Positions 8,139 through 17,768 of a DNA stretch of 64,000 nt are shown piece by piece. The notes below the pieces were generated by a model. The model did not search any database, had not been told where the DNA came from, and saw nothing but the letters and a program-made list of their open reading frames with translations. The DNA is from Cylindrospermum sp. NIES-4074 (lineage in GTDB: Bacteria; Cyanobacteriota; Cyanobacteriia; Cyanobacteriales; Nostocaceae): contig AP018269.1 of the NCBI GenBank assembly GCA_003994795.1, positions 6,351,687 through 6,415,686 on the forward strand. The letters are read 5' to 3'. The position numbers were made by a program, and so were the translations under genes. The first letter of the stretch is position 1. Each line of letters begins with the position of its first letter.

Positions 8139-9305
8139 ACTAACAAGTTCTTGGTAAAATTCTAATTGCTGCTTGGCTAAAGCCTTATTCGTATATTTAA
8201 CCATTACTCTTTGATAACCCATTTCACCGATATTTTGGGCTAAATCTGGCTTTTCAATCAATTGCAGCAAACAATTAGCCAAAGCTTCAGCATTACCTTC
8301 AGGAAAGATTAAACCAGCATCACCAATGACATAAGGAATTTCCCCAGAGTCAGAACCAATTATTGGCACTTTACAAGCCATTGCTTCAATTAATACATGA
8401 CCAAATTGTTCTTTCCAGCCTACAGCAGTTAAGGTTTTAAACTTGTAAGTGGTTTCTGAAGGCAGTACCAAAGTGCTCATTAAATTGATATAATTTGGAA
8501 CTTCGTTATGAGGTACACTTTCTATAATAATTACCCTATCTCGGATGTTGTTTTCTGCTGCTGTTCTAATTAATTCATCTTGCAATTCTCCCCGTCCTAA
8601 CAGCAGTAGTTTCCAAGATTTATCACGTAAAGTTACTAAAGCTCGCAGGAGTGTTAATAAACCCTTTTCGGGTACAAAACGCCCGACAAACCCCACAACA
8701 AAATCTTCTGTTTTAATGCCTAACTTGGCAGCTAATTCTGGTTGGGGTTGAGGAACAAATAAATTTTCATCCACACCTAATTGCGGTATGACTTTAATTG
8801 GCCCTTTGTATCCTCTTTGTTGCAAGATTTCGACTCCATCCTGATTACCAGATATGATGCCGTGGCTATGGTTGAGGTTATATTTTTCTAATAAAGCGGC
8901 TGGTAATTTCAGTTCGTAGGGTAGATTCCACCAAGTAAAAAATACATTTTTGGCTTTTAATCCTAATAGTTGATTTAAAACAATCATTTGAGTGTAAGAC
9001 AACCCCCTAGAACCTTGTTCTACATAGATAATTTGGGGGCGAAAACTTTGCATCAAAGATATCAAATTAGCACCAAAGGTGAGGAGGGCTTGATGGTTTT
9101 GACTAAAGTTAGAAACTGGAACTATTTTAAATGCACCTTCATCACGGTATTCTGTTTCAATAATTTTGTTTTGCACGCCACCTGGACGCCAGCGCTTTGG
9201 TACGACAACTGTAACTTCAATTCCGGGTTCTAGTCGAGATAAAGCGCGTAATTTCTCGCAGTTGAGGTCTACAATATAGGTATGGCTAGCAACTAAAATT
9301 CTCAT
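8130..9305 (-). CDS. Glycosyltransferase family 4
   Basis: A 391-residue GT4-type transferase beginning MRILVASHTYIV. Family marks are VVGFVGRFVPEKGLLTLLRAL in the donor domain and EQFGHVLIEAMACKVPIIGSDSGEIP, containing the E-x7-E motif and the loop after it. The final residues (SSH) are encoded by the edge of a heptamer repeat array, so the C-terminus may vary between strains. It is read in the same direction as its GT neighbours, with spacers of about 60-90 bp. Likely cytoplasmic, membrane-associated, acting on a lipid-linked oligosaccharide. The linkage is unknown. Confidence 0.9.
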   Translation of the reverse strand: MRILVASHTYIVDLNCEKLRALSRLEPGIEVTVVVPKRWRPGGVQNKIIETEYRDEGAFKIVPVSNFSQNHQALLTFGANLISLMQSFRPQIIYVEQGSRGLSYTQMIVLNQLLGLKAKNVFFTWWNLPYELKLPAALLEKYNLNHSHGIISGNQDGVEILQQRGYKGPIKVIPQLGVDENLFVPQPQPELAAKLGIKTEDFVVGFVGRFVPEKGLLTLLRALVTLRDKSWKLLLLGRGELQDELIRTAAENNIRDRVIIIESVPHNEVPNYINLMSTLVLPSETTYKFKTLTAVGWKEQFGHVLIEAMACKVPIIGSDSGEIPYVIGDAGLIFPEGNAEALANCLLQLIEKPDLAQNIGEMGYQRVMVKYTNKALAKQQLEFYQELVSSH

Positions 9306-9396
9306 TGGTGTTTTTGATATAATTTTGATAATTTAAACCACAGATGAACACAGATGAATAGTGAATTTATCTGTATTCATCTATGTTGAGAAAAGA

Positions 9397-10377
9397 CTAA
9401 ATTTGTTGATCTAATTTACTGTAAATTTGACCATCGTTCCATATTGATTGGATGATGGTAATTAAGGCTTTTAAGAAACCTAATGTGTAAAAAATGCCGC
9501 GAGTGACTATTTTGATTGGGGAACCGCTTTTGTAACAAGGGGGGTGTCCCAAAACATGACAATCAAATAAACTGGCGTATAAACGTAAAGCTTGGGTAGC
9601 GGTGAGGTTTTTCAGCCCCATGAGGAAGTGGTTGTGGTAGAAGGTGAGTTGATATTTGAGCGATCGCATACTAATATCGTGACAACCCCCGGTTTCTTCC
9701 CCTAAATGCACTAAATAAGCCTCTGGGTCATACCAAATCTTATATCCCGTCTGCCGCAGTCGTAAACAAAAATCTGACTCTTCTCGCACTGCATTACCGC
9801 CAAACCTCTCATCAAATCTCAGTGCATACTTGGTAAAAATTTCCCTGCGGAAAGACATATTGCAACCCCGCGCTGTCAATACTTGCTGGGGTTTAACCGT
9901 GTGTACTAAATCAATATGATACCAAGCAATTCCTGGGTCCATCGCCTGGGGTGGTAAATATTCAATCTCCAATTCCCCACCAGAATCACCTAACTTCATT
10001 CTGTCAAACACCCGACCAGCAACAGCCCCCACCTCTGGGTTTTGCACATAATTTTTGGCATGGGCGGCTAAAAATCCAGGGGTTAACTGCACATCATCAT
10101 CAATAAATAAGATTATGTCCCCAGATGACCGCCTTACCGCATAGTTCCGCGCCCCTGGTAAACTTGCCCAATCTAACTGGAACAATTTAATTTTACCTGC
10201 TGCTACTACTTCTTCCAGATAAGCTTGAGTTTCTGGTTCGTGTGTTGGGGTTTGGTCTACCACCAAAACTTCATAATTTGGATAGTCTTGCTTCAACACA
10301 TCTACAAGGCTATCTCGCAAAACTTTCTCCCGTCCATATGTTGGGATAACCACTGAAATTAAAGGATAATCATTCAT
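9397..10377 (-). CDS. Glycosyltransferase family 2
   Basis: A GT-A fold, inverting family 2 transferase of 326 residues. ISVVIPTYGREKVLRDSL opens the nucleotide-sugar domain, LFIDDDVQL carries the metal-binding DxD, and NMSFRREIF with FGGNAVREESDFCLRL supplies the acceptor loop and the ED-type catalytic region. The C-terminal 90 residues (HNHFLMGLKNLTATQAL onward) contain hydrophobic stretches that may attach to the membrane. It belongs to the polysaccharide cluster, between two GT4 genes. The substrate is unknown; rhamnosyl- or glucosyl-transfer are the common family activities. Confidence 0.9.
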   Translation of the reverse strand: MNDYPLISVVIPTYGREKVLRDSLVDVLKQDYPNYEVLVVDQTPTHEPETQAYLEEVVAAGKIKLFQLDWASLPGARNYAVRRSSGDIILFIDDDVQLTPGFLAAHAKNYVQNPEVGAVAGRVFDRMKLGDSGGELEIEYLPPQAMDPGIAWYHIDLVHTVKPQQVLTARGCNMSFRREIFTKYALRFDERFGGNAVREESDFCLRLRQTGYKIWYDPEAYLVHLGEETGGCHDISMRSLKYQLTFYHNHFLMGLKNLTATQALRLYASLFDCHVLGHPPCYKSGSPIKIVTRGIFYTLGFLKALITIIQSIWNDGQIYSKLDQQI

Positions 10378-10423
10378 AATTTATTTTTATGCTGAATAAA
10401 TTTGGCTGCTTGACTTGCTAATG

Positions 10424-10589
10424 GTAAGCATTCAGCTTATAGCTTCAATCTATCAGCAATTTTAAAGAATTTATGAGTAGAGGGATTACTAATTGTTTTT
10501 GGTGTAAGTCTCCCCAACTCAAAACCCTTAAACTCAGTCTAAAACCCAGTTTTAGGTGACTGCTGACAGAGGGATAGCTGAATACTTAC
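10424..10589. repeat. 166-bp fold-back element, GTAAGCATTCAGC ends
   Basis: GTAAGCATTCAGCT and AGCTGAATACTTAC are inverted ends (13 of 14 bp). A related element with the same end sequence overlaps the NlpC/P60 gene near 26.6-26.8 kb. The element fills most of the spacer between two glycosyltransferase genes and encodes nothing visible. Confidence 0.5.
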
Positions 10590-10625
10590 TGCTAATGTAA
10601 TAATTGCTGGCTATGAACTACAGGA

Positions 10626-11777
10626 TCACCCTGCTGCTGCATACAGGTTGTCAAATAACTCATTTTGTATTTTGGCATTATTGAGATTTTGCGCTTTCGC
10701 TAAAGCACCAGCACTAAGAGACTCATAATATTCTCGTTTATCAGACCTATCTAGAAATTCTATTATTTGTTGTAATGCTTGTTCTGCTAAATATTCATAG
10801 GTATTGTTCACAATTTCCCAATATTCCTCAGTTTTGGTTTTTTCCCCATGTAGCCAATTATGCCAATGCCTTAATTCATTAAGTGGTAATTCCAAAATAT
10901 ATCCATTTTCCCCATGATGAATCAGTTCTGGTAAGGCACATACATTAGTTGTAATTGCTGGAGTAGCAACAGAAAATCCTTCAATGATGCTATAACCATA
11001 GGTATCATGTAATGAAGCCATTAATTGAAAATGACTTTGCGATAATAACTCTAGAACTTTTTCATTCTTGATTCTTTGATGAAATACAACATTATTTAAC
11101 TCAAGTAACTTTAAGTCTTCTGTATACCTTTCCTTATCAGGAAAATCCGTGGGTACACCTCGACCACTTTCCAGCCCAGATATAATATGTACAGTAATAG
11201 GTAAACCTAATTTTTCGGCTTTTTTGGCGAGTCTTAACGCAACAATTCCGCCTTTTCTAGCAATATGCTGTCCTACAAATAGCAATTGCAAATTTTGTTG
11301 GTTTTGGTAGGTTTTAGGTTGGTCAACTCTGACAGCAAAATTAGGATGAATGACAGCTAATTTATTCCTGACTTTTGTTTCTATATCCCAGCCTTCTATG
11401 CGCTGCAAAAGTCTGAATTTAGCATAATCTGATATCGCTATGATCTTTTGGCAATTTTCTAACGACAAGCGATTATTTAAAAATCCATAAATTTCCTTTT
11501 CAAATTTGTTGTTCGGATTTCTATATAAAAAACGATGGTCTTCAAAGGTAATAAACCAAGGTCTATTTGTGTAAATAATTCTATTGAAAGAATGAATCGC
11601 TTGATATTTTCCCCATAAAGGTTGCCAAGGGATAAAGCTACCTAACGGATACCAAATTTTTTCTATAGGATATCTGCCTGCGGGAAAAGCCTTGGGGCGG
11701 ATGAGAGTATGTCTAGAATTACGGGGTAGATTAGGAACACTGAGGTGTTGTTGACCACCAATGATAACTTTCACCAT
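10626..11777 (-). CDS. Glycosyltransferase, GT4-like
   Basis: A 383-residue GT-B type protein. The donor half reads LQLLFVGQHIARKGGIVALRLAKKAE and later HDTYGYSIIEGFSVATPAITTNVCALPELIHHGENGY (shown only in part: TYGYSIIEGF holds the E-x-E region). The N-terminal half has PWFITFEDHRFLYRN, less typical, so this is a divergent member. Its start lies 2 bp past the stop of the polymerase-like gene upstream (overlapping regulation, likely one transcript). It is placed in the same exopolysaccharide or lipopolysaccharide locus as its neighbours. Confidence 0.85.
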   Translation of the reverse strand: MVKVIIGGQQHLSVPNLPRNSRHTLIRPKAFPAGRYPIEKIWYPLGSFIPWQPLWGKYQAIHSFNRIIYTNRPWFITFEDHRFLYRNPNNKFEKEIYGFLNNRLSLENCQKIIAISDYAKFRLLQRIEGWDIETKVRNKLAVIHPNFAVRVDQPKTYQNQQNLQLLFVGQHIARKGGIVALRLAKKAEKLGLPITVHIISGLESGRGVPTDFPDKERYTEDLKLLELNNVVFHQRIKNEKVLELLSQSHFQLMASLHDTYGYSIIEGFSVATPAITTNVCALPELIHHGENGYILELPLNELRHWHNWLHGEKTKTEEYWEIVNNTYEYLAEQALQQIIEFLDRSDKREYYESLSAGALAKAQNLNNAKIQNELFDNLYAAAG

Positions 11778-11779
11778 TT

Positions 11780-13441
11780 TTAAATTTTTAATTGTTTAAA
11801 GGAGTTTTTCTTCGATGTTTGTGGCAGAGAATCAATTTCTTCTTTTTCTTGTTTATCTAGTATGGGTAATTTGAACAGAACTCCAGCAAAAAACCAATAA
11901 TAGACAGCAACCGGATCGACATCTAGGGGATAGTAGTAGGTGTTATAACTAATAAATAATATAAACACCCACAAAGCACCTCCGTAACTGCGGAAATTAC
12001 GGTTTTTTATTGAGCGATAGGTCTTGAAGGCAGCTATTGTTAAAGTTGTTACCAAGGCTAAAAAAGTTAGCACTCCTACTATTCCCACCTCAAATAATAC
12101 TTTGGGGTAGTAGGTTTCTACCAACTTGGTTTCGCCTAGTGCTCTAGCAGAGTTTGTGGCTCGACCTAAGCCACTTCCTAAGGGGCCGTCTACATTTTTC
12201 CAATTTTCCTCAAATTGTTGGACGATAAACTGTTGGGGTGGTGAAGCTTCCCAACGGCTGGTAAAACTCGCGGTTCTCTCTGCCACAACATCTGGGTAAG
12301 CCGCCATCGCAATTCCCAGAATTATCGCTAGTCCGACACCGATGGGAATAAAGCGTTTAAGGTTGCCAATTTGACCAGTGAGAAAGAGCAAAATCACAAA
12401 GCAAGTTGGGACTAAAGCTAAAGCAATTCTCTGTCCAGAAATCACAGCATTGATAAAAACCGATGCCAAAGAACCTAACCCTACAAAACGCCACAAGATA
12501 GAAGGGTCAGAAAAACCGGTGGCAAAGGTGAAAAAGGTGCTGGAAATTAAGAACCAAGACCATTGCCAAGGAGCGACAAAAGTTCCTGGTAGGCGAATTA
12601 CTCCCTCTTCGGGACTATATAAAAGCGCTCCCCCAAAATAGCATCTAGCATCTAATGATGTGACAAATAGGGCGTTGCCTTCTAAACCTCTAGTACCTTG
12701 ACATACACCAGTTAGTAGTAGCAGGTATTGTATAACTCCAAGTACACAGCAGATAAGTGTGAGGACAATCTGGAGGCGCGATAATAATAGAAAATCCTGC
12801 TTATTACGAATTAGATAATAAGCACAACCAATTAGAGGTACGTAACCTAAAAATACCTTCAATCCCAGAATTCCCATGCCTAGAGGTATTTCTTTAGCTG
12901 CCTCTTTCATTAGTCCCGTGCTGGGGGGGTTGAACTGCTGTCCACCATTGATAAATATGAGTGTTAGCAGACAGCAACACAAAACAATTAACAGTGGAGT
13001 TTTAATAGCTGGGGGAAGAATAAAGGGTAATCCTTGCTTGCGACAAGTTTGCCAAAGCCCAATCATCGCGGGAATATAAAAAGCATCTTTAGCTAATTGG
13101 AGTATGGGACTATTACCTAAGTAGTAAGTGATAGTTCCTCCCATAGGCACATAAATAATAAAAGCAATCAGGGCTTGGCGGGGGTATTTGTAGGCTAAAG
13201 TCATCACGATGATTCCTAATGCACCGGGAATTGCTGCTTTAATTCCACCTACAAAAAAAAGTATAATACCTAAGAAGAAACCGCCAAGGGAGGCGGTGGT
13301 AAGTAAGCTCGTGAGTTCTTTACGCGCTTGAGCTGCTTTGCGCTTTTGGGCTGACCTTTCTTTGATAGTCAGCGTAGGAGTTTCTGCTGGCGTCTGCTTT
13401 TTTGAACGTGGGGATTTTTTGGTTTTTGCCATAGGTTTCAA
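11780..13441 (-). CDS. O-antigen ligase/Wzy-like polysaccharide membrane protein
   Basis: A 553-residue protein with a basic N-terminus (KKSPRSKK, then SAQKRKAAQARKELT) and about ten to twelve hydrophobic helices. The long soluble loop near residues 385-435 (GSGLGRATNSARALG, then VETYYPKVLFEVGIVGVL) matches the Wzy_C/O-antigen ligase pattern: a periplasmic loop followed by E-x-Y and GIVG. Such proteins polymerise or ligate lipid-linked sugar units in the plasma membrane. Together with four transferases it defines the locus as polysaccharide biosynthesis. An ATG three codons inside is an equal start choice. Ligase versus polymerase cannot be separated by sequence. Confidence 0.85.
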   Translation of the reverse strand: MKPMAKTKKSPRSKKQTPAETPTLTIKERSAQKRKAAQARKELTSLLTTASLGGFFLGIILFFVGGIKAAIPGALGIIVMTLAYKYPRQALIAFIIYVPMGGTITYYLGNSPILQLAKDAFYIPAMIGLWQTCRKQGLPFILPPAIKTPLLIVLCCCLLTLIFINGGQQFNPPSTGLMKEAAKEIPLGMGILGLKVFLGYVPLIGCAYYLIRNKQDFLLLSRLQIVLTLICCVLGVIQYLLLLTGVCQGTRGLEGNALFVTSLDARCYFGGALLYSPEEGVIRLPGTFVAPWQWSWFLISSTFFTFATGFSDPSILWRFVGLGSLASVFINAVISGQRIALALVPTCFVILLFLTGQIGNLKRFIPIGVGLAIILGIAMAAYPDVVAERTASFTSRWEASPPQQFIVQQFEENWKNVDGPLGSGLGRATNSARALGETKLVETYYPKVLFEVGIVGVLTFLALVTTLTIAAFKTYRSIKNRNFRSYGGALWVFILFISYNTYYYPLDVDPVAVYYWFFAGVLFKLPILDKQEKEEIDSLPQTSKKNSFKQLKI

Positions 13442-13488
13442 TGTTGAATGTTAAATGCCGAGCCGGAGTAATACACATGACTTTTTTT

Positions 13489-13616
13489 GAATTCAAAATG
13501 CAAAATTCAAAATTCTGTTAGGAAGAATAAAAACAATTCTGAATTAATTAATTCCGAGTACAGGCTCCCACTGATTGTCTTTAATGCAAGAATTTTGAAT
13601 TTTTAATTTTGAATTC
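13489..13616. repeat. 128-bp AT-rich fold-back element
   Basis: A 28-nt left arm starting GAATTCAAAATGCAAAATTC pairs with a right arm ending TTTAATTTTGAATTC in about 26 of 28 positions. It lies between glmM and the polymerase-like gene and has no coding frame of its own. It may act as a mobile repeat or as a transcript-processing hairpin. Confidence 0.55.
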
Positions 13617-13655
13617 CCTCAAGGGGTTGACTCTGCATTTAGCATTCAGAACTTT

Positions 13656-15122
13656 TTATGCTATGTGTTGTTGGACTTGTGACACTAATTCATTTGTCCA
13701 GTGGTTGGCAAGTTCAGCATTGGCAGCTTCCACCATAACCCTAATCAATGGTTCTGTACCAGAGGCACGAACCAAAATTCTCCCACTATCACCCATTGCT
13801 GCTTCAGCACGGGCGATCGCATTTTGCAGTGCTTGACAATTTTGCCAACCTAAACGGCGATCGCGATCTTCCACTCGCACGTTCTTTAATAGTTGTGGGT
13901 AGGTCTGAAAGCTTTGATCTACTAGTTCCCCAAGAGTTACACCAGCTTCTTTTACTAAAGCTGCCAAATGTAAGGCTGTTAACAAGCCATCGCCGGTAAT
14001 GCCATAATGACGGCAGAGAATATGACCGGATTGTTCACCCCCTAGTACACCCCCAGTCCGCAGCATTTCTGCATGTACGTATTGGTCGCCTACTGCGGTG
14101 CGAATTAATTGACCGCCTAGTTGTTGCCAAGCCCTTTCAAAGCCTAAGTTAGCCATGACGGTGGAAACAATCAGGTTGTCTGGTAATTGTTGCTTTTGTT
14201 GCAGTTGGCGTCCCCACAAGTAGAGAATGTAATCGCCATTAATTTGCCTACCAGTATTGTCTACAGCTAAAACGCGATCGGCGTCACCATCAAAGGCAAA
14301 GCCTAAGTCGGCGTTATGTTCTTTAACTGTGGCTTGCAAAATATCTAAGTGAGTGGAACCGCAGTTAACGTTAATGCGATCGCCATCTGCTACATTATGC
14401 AAGCAGATTACCTCTGCCCCCATTTCTGTAAATACTGATGGCGCTAACCCAACTGCTGCACCCCAGGCTAAATCTAAAACAATCTTCATCCCCTGAAGAT
14501 TGACAACATTCTGTAAGGGTTTTTGCAACGCCTCACCATAATGACTGATTAATTCTTGACGCGAGTAATGCCTTCCGCAATTACTCACACTCTGCACAGA
14601 TGATATCTGGCCACGCAATCCTGCCTCAATTTCTGCCTGCAATAGTTGGGGTAACTTTGCCCCATCCGCCCCAAAAATTTTAATGCCGTTGTCCTCTGGT
14701 GGGTTGTGGCTGGCAGAAATCATCACCCCACCAATGGCATCACTAATGCCGGCGAGATAAGCGACGCAGGGAGTAGGACATAACCCCAAATACCAAACCT
14801 CTAACCCTGCTGCTGTTAACCCTGCACTCAAGGCCATTGCCAGCATATCGCTGGAGTTTCTGGAATCTTGCCCCAGAATGACTGGCCCGACTTGATTGGC
14901 ATGGGTACGCAAAACCATACCCACCCAAAAACCAACTTGCAATGCTAAGGGCGCACTCAGCAATTCTCCTACTTTTCCGCGAATGCCGTCTGTACCAAAC
15001 AGAGGTGTCGCTGGTAGTGAAATTAAGTTGAGGGCAAAACTGCTCTCAATGCCTCTTCCCAATCCGTCATCGGAAGCAGAAGCCACAGGAATGCCTTGAG
15101 TCCGAGCTATCGATGAGACCAT
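13656..15122 (-). CDS. glmM: Phosphoglucosamine mutase GlmM
   Basis: GlmM converts glucosamine-6-phosphate to glucosamine-1-phosphate for UDP-GlcNAc, feeding peptidoglycan and surface polysaccharide. The FGTDGIRG opening motif is at residues 42-49, the phosphoserine loop [12 protein letters not shown] has Ser138, the metal loop is FDGDADR, and the sugar-phosphate end is [12 protein letters not shown]. The protein is 488 residues, about 40 longer than E. coli GlmM because of an N-terminal extension before FGTDGIRG. It is read toward the polysaccharide cluster but is separated from it by a fold-back repeat, so shared transcription is uncertain. The identity is firm. Confidence 0.96.
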   Translation of the reverse strand: MVSSIARTQGIPVASASDDGLGRGIESSFALNLISLPATPLFGTDGIRGKVGELLSAPLALQVGFWVGMVLRTHANQVGPVILGQDSRNSSDMLAMALSAGLTAAGLEVWYLGLCPTPCVAYLAGISDAIGGVMISASHNPPEDNGIKIFGADGAKLPQLLQAEIEAGLRGQISSVQSVSNCGRHYSRQELISHYGEALQKPLQNVVNLQGMKIVLDLAWGAAVGLAPSVFTEMGAEVICLHNVADGDRINVNCGSTHLDILQATVKEHNADLGFAFDGDADRVLAVDNTGRQINGDYILYLWGRQLQQKQQLPDNLIVSTVMANLGFERAWQQLGGQLIRTAVGDQYVHAEMLRTGGVLGGEQSGHILCRHYGITGDGLLTALHLAALVKEAGVTLGELVDQSFQTYPQLLKNVRVEDRDRRLGWQNCQALQNAIARAEAAMGDSGRILVRASGTEPLIRVMVEAANAELANHWTNELVSQVQQHIA

Positions 15123-15605
15123 ACGTTAAAACACTCCACACAGTCACACTGGAGAATAACACTTTACGATCAGTTGAACAATTCTCATACAATATCTGGG
15201 TAATTGGTAATTGGTAATTGGGAAAGAAAAATATATCGCCTGTTGCTAAACCAACTAATATATTAAGTATTAACACTCGATTTATTCCCTGCCAGCTATT
15301 TTTATCACAATAGTTACAATAGTGAAATTACATACTATGCTTTTCTTAAAATCATGAATGTTCCATTAACTAACGTTTCGTTTTGTTAAGGCAATGTAAA
15401 TAATTATTACTTTTATCCTACGGTTGCCAACCTTGATCTGTAGCTCCATAGAATTTTTGTGTTAAAAAATACCAATTATGCTAACTTAAGAAATTTTAAT
15501 ATAAATTCTCATCAAATAGTTTTAATGTAACGTTTTGATGGCTTTTTTGGCCGTTGGTAAATCGAAACTCCAGCTGTTGATGTTTATAAAGTTGAGAAAT
15601 TTAGT
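15123..15605. other. Intergenic region between glmM and heme oxygenase
   Basis: About 480 bp of AT-rich DNA between divergent genes. It contains a short run of three GGTAATT heptamers near 15,200 and AT-rich tracts, and must hold both promoters. I see no RNA gene, no convincing operator and no ORF with a ribosome site. Confidence 0.4.
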
Positions 15606-16322
15606 ATGAGCAGTAATTTAGCAGCCAAATTGCGTGTAGGAACGAAGAAAGCACACACGATGGCAGAGAACGTGGGTTTTGTCAAGTGCTTTTTAAAAGG
15701 AGTTGTTGAGAAAAGCTCTTACCGAAAACTAGTTGCTAACTTTTACTTCATCTATTCAGCGATGGAGGAGGAGATGGAAAAGCACAGCAATCACCCAATT
15801 CTTGGTAAAATTTACTTTCCTCAGCTTAACCGCAAGCAAACCTTAGAGCAAGACCTGAGTTATTACTACGGTTACAACTGGCGGGAGCAAATTAAATTAT
15901 CTGCCGCAGGAGAGACTTACGTACAACGCATCCGGGAATTATCCGCAACAGCACCGGAAATGTTAATTGCCCATTCTTACACCCGTTACCTGGGCGATTT
16001 ATCGGGGGGACAAATTCTCAAAGGTATTGCCCAAACGGCGATGAATCTTTCTGATGGGCAAGGTACCGCCTTTTATGAATTTGCAGATATTACCGACGAA
16101 AAGGGTTTTAAAGCCCAATATCGTCAAGCTTTGGATGAAATGGCTATTGATGATGCTACAGGCGATCGCATTGTCGAAGAAGCCAATGCAGCTTTTGGCC
16201 TGAACATGAAGATGTTCCAAGAATTAGAAGGTAATTTGATTAAAGCCATCGGTGTGATGCTGTTCAACACCCTTACACGCCGGCGGACACGCGGTAGCAC
16301 TGAACTTGTTACTGCTGAGTAA
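15606..16322 (+). CDS. ho1: Heme oxygenase (biliverdin-producing)
   Basis: This enzyme opens heme to biliverdin IX-alpha, CO and iron using ferredoxin, the first step to phycobilins. The proximal heme ligand lies in GTKKAHTMAEN (His17), and the distal helix reads YLGDLSGGQILKG with the flexible glycines. The 238-residue length is that of cyanobacterial HO1. No neighbouring bilin reductase is present, but hemF and a CpeT-type lyase lie elsewhere in the window. No clear Shine-Dalgarno precedes the ATG, as is common for highly expressed cyanobacterial genes. Confidence 0.97.
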   Translation: MSSNLAAKLRVGTKKAHTMAENVGFVKCFLKGVVEKSSYRKLVANFYFIYSAMEEEMEKHSNHPILGKIYFPQLNRKQTLEQDLSYYYGYNWREQIKLSAAGETYVQRIRELSATAPEMLIAHSYTRYLGDLSGGQILKGIAQTAMNLSDGQGTAFYEFADITDEKGFKAQYRQALDEMAIDDATGDRIVEEANAAFGLNMKMFQELEGNLIKAIGVMLFNTLTRRRTRGSTELVTAE

Positions 16323-16351
16323 AGAGTTTGATTAAAAACGCTGAAAATATC

Positions 16352-16417
16352 TAGGGGCGATCGCCCTGTGATTGTTTTTTTCGATGGATGAAAGCAACCA
16401 GAGAGCGATCGCCCCTA
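16352..16417. terminator. Inverted repeat between convergent genes
   Basis: TAGGGGCGATCGC and GCGATCGCCCCTA are perfect 13-bp arms, each containing a HIP1 octamer, around a 40-nt loop that includes a T run. Placed between the 3' ends of the heme oxygenase and TPR genes, it could terminate both. Confidence 0.45.
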
Positions 16418-16425
16418 AATTGTGA

Positions 16426-17661
16426 TTAATTACTGAGCAAATACTCCAGAGTGCTTTTAGCATCAGCGTTCCCCGGATCTAGTTGCAACCCTTTGCGAAT
16501 AGCTGCAACTGCTTCTTGTTTTGAGCCTTCATTGTAAGCGATGTTTTCACCTAGTTGAATATAAAGTGCAGCTAGTTGTCGCTGGGGAATATTATTCGCC
16601 AACTGTTGATAAAAAGCCATCACACCAGCAAACCCTTTTTTCTTGTATAGTGGCAAATTGAGGGTTGAGCAAGTGTCATAACTACCTTCGCCCATTTTAA
16701 CCACCTGCTGGCAAATAGCCACAGCTTCATCTAGGTTCCCTTGTTGAGCTAGGGCGGAACTCAATTGGCTGTAATAATAATCAGAGGGATCTTTAGTAAC
16801 AGCTTGGCGATAAGCGGCGATCGCATCTGTGTAATTTTTTCTGGCAATAAGTGCATCTCCTAACTTTGTATAATTTGTGGCATCTGGCTGGAGTTGAATC
16901 AGTTGCTTGTAGTTAGCGATCGCTTCGTCAACATAGCCGCGCTTAAATGAAAGTTCCGCTAAACTCCCATAAAAAGACTCATTTTTAGGGCCATTTTTAC
17001 TTACTTGTTGATACATAGCCACGGCTTCGGGATATTCCAATATTTCACCCAGCTTGCTATATATCTCAGATGACTGATAAGTCTGAGAACTCACCATCAA
17101 GGCTTGACGGTAAGCGGCGATCGCTTCCTCTCGCTTGCCAAGTTTGAATAAGGCTTCTGCTAAGAAGTTGTAATGACTAGTATTAGGCTCAATTGCAACC
17201 GCTTGGCGGTAAGCTGCTAAAGCTGCCTCTGTGTCACCGATTCCCAGGAGATGATTAGCTAAAGAAACGTGAATTGTGGGATTTTTGGGATTGAGTTGTA
17301 ATGCTTGACGGTAAGCAGCGATCGCTTCCTGAATTCGTCCTTTTTCCGCCAGAAAATCCCCAAATTCTTCGTATACCGGGGACTCAGGCGATAATTGCAA
17401 CGCTTGACGATAAGCAGTGATCGCCTCTGAAATCTTGCCTTGGCTAGATAAGATATTTGCCAATTTAATGTAAGCGTAGCTATTTTGGCGATCGCCTTGA
17501 ATCAAACCCCGCCAGATATTAGCGGCTTCTTCGTAGTTTTTCGCCTCCTCGGCAGTTTCAGCTTGTTTCTCCAACTCCTCTAGCGTTTGTGCCACACTGA
17601 TTTGAGGCGTCAACGTCAAACCTAAACCCACCAGCAGCGCTAATATTTTCAATCCTCGCAT
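16426..17661 (-). CDS. Exported tetratricopeptide-repeat protein
   Basis: The 411-residue protein begins with a cleavable-looking signal (MRGLKILALLVGLGLTL, then a VAQT site near residue 25). The rest is eight to ten TPR units of 34-37 residues with the recurring AIAAYRQAL helix and xP ends (QLSPESP, QLNPKNP, AIEPNTS). TPR arrays are protein-protein scaffolds; no catalytic domain is fused. The strong similarity of units suggests recent internal duplication. The probable location is periplasm or thylakoid lumen. Partners are unknown. Confidence 0.88.
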   Translation of the reverse strand: MRGLKILALLVGLGLTLTPQISVAQTLEELEKQAETAEEAKNYEEAANIWRGLIQGDRQNSYAYIKLANILSSQGKISEAITAYRQALQLSPESPVYEEFGDFLAEKGRIQEAIAAYRQALQLNPKNPTIHVSLANHLLGIGDTEAALAAYRQAVAIEPNTSHYNFLAEALFKLGKREEAIAAYRQALMVSSQTYQSSEIYSKLGEILEYPEAVAMYQQVSKNGPKNESFYGSLAELSFKRGYVDEAIANYKQLIQLQPDATNYTKLGDALIARKNYTDAIAAYRQAVTKDPSDYYYSQLSSALAQQGNLDEAVAICQQVVKMGEGSYDTCSTLNLPLYKKKGFAGVMAFYQQLANNIPQRQLAALYIQLGENIAYNEGSKQEAVAAIRKGLQLDPGNADAKSTLEYLLSN

Positions 17662-17768
17662 ATAATTTCAGCTTAAAATAACTAAATCAAACTTCAAACC
17701 CAGCTTAACCCCAGTATGGTAAGTTTGTAACCCGTAAAACTTCTCATACGGAGAAAATTAGGCAAAAT

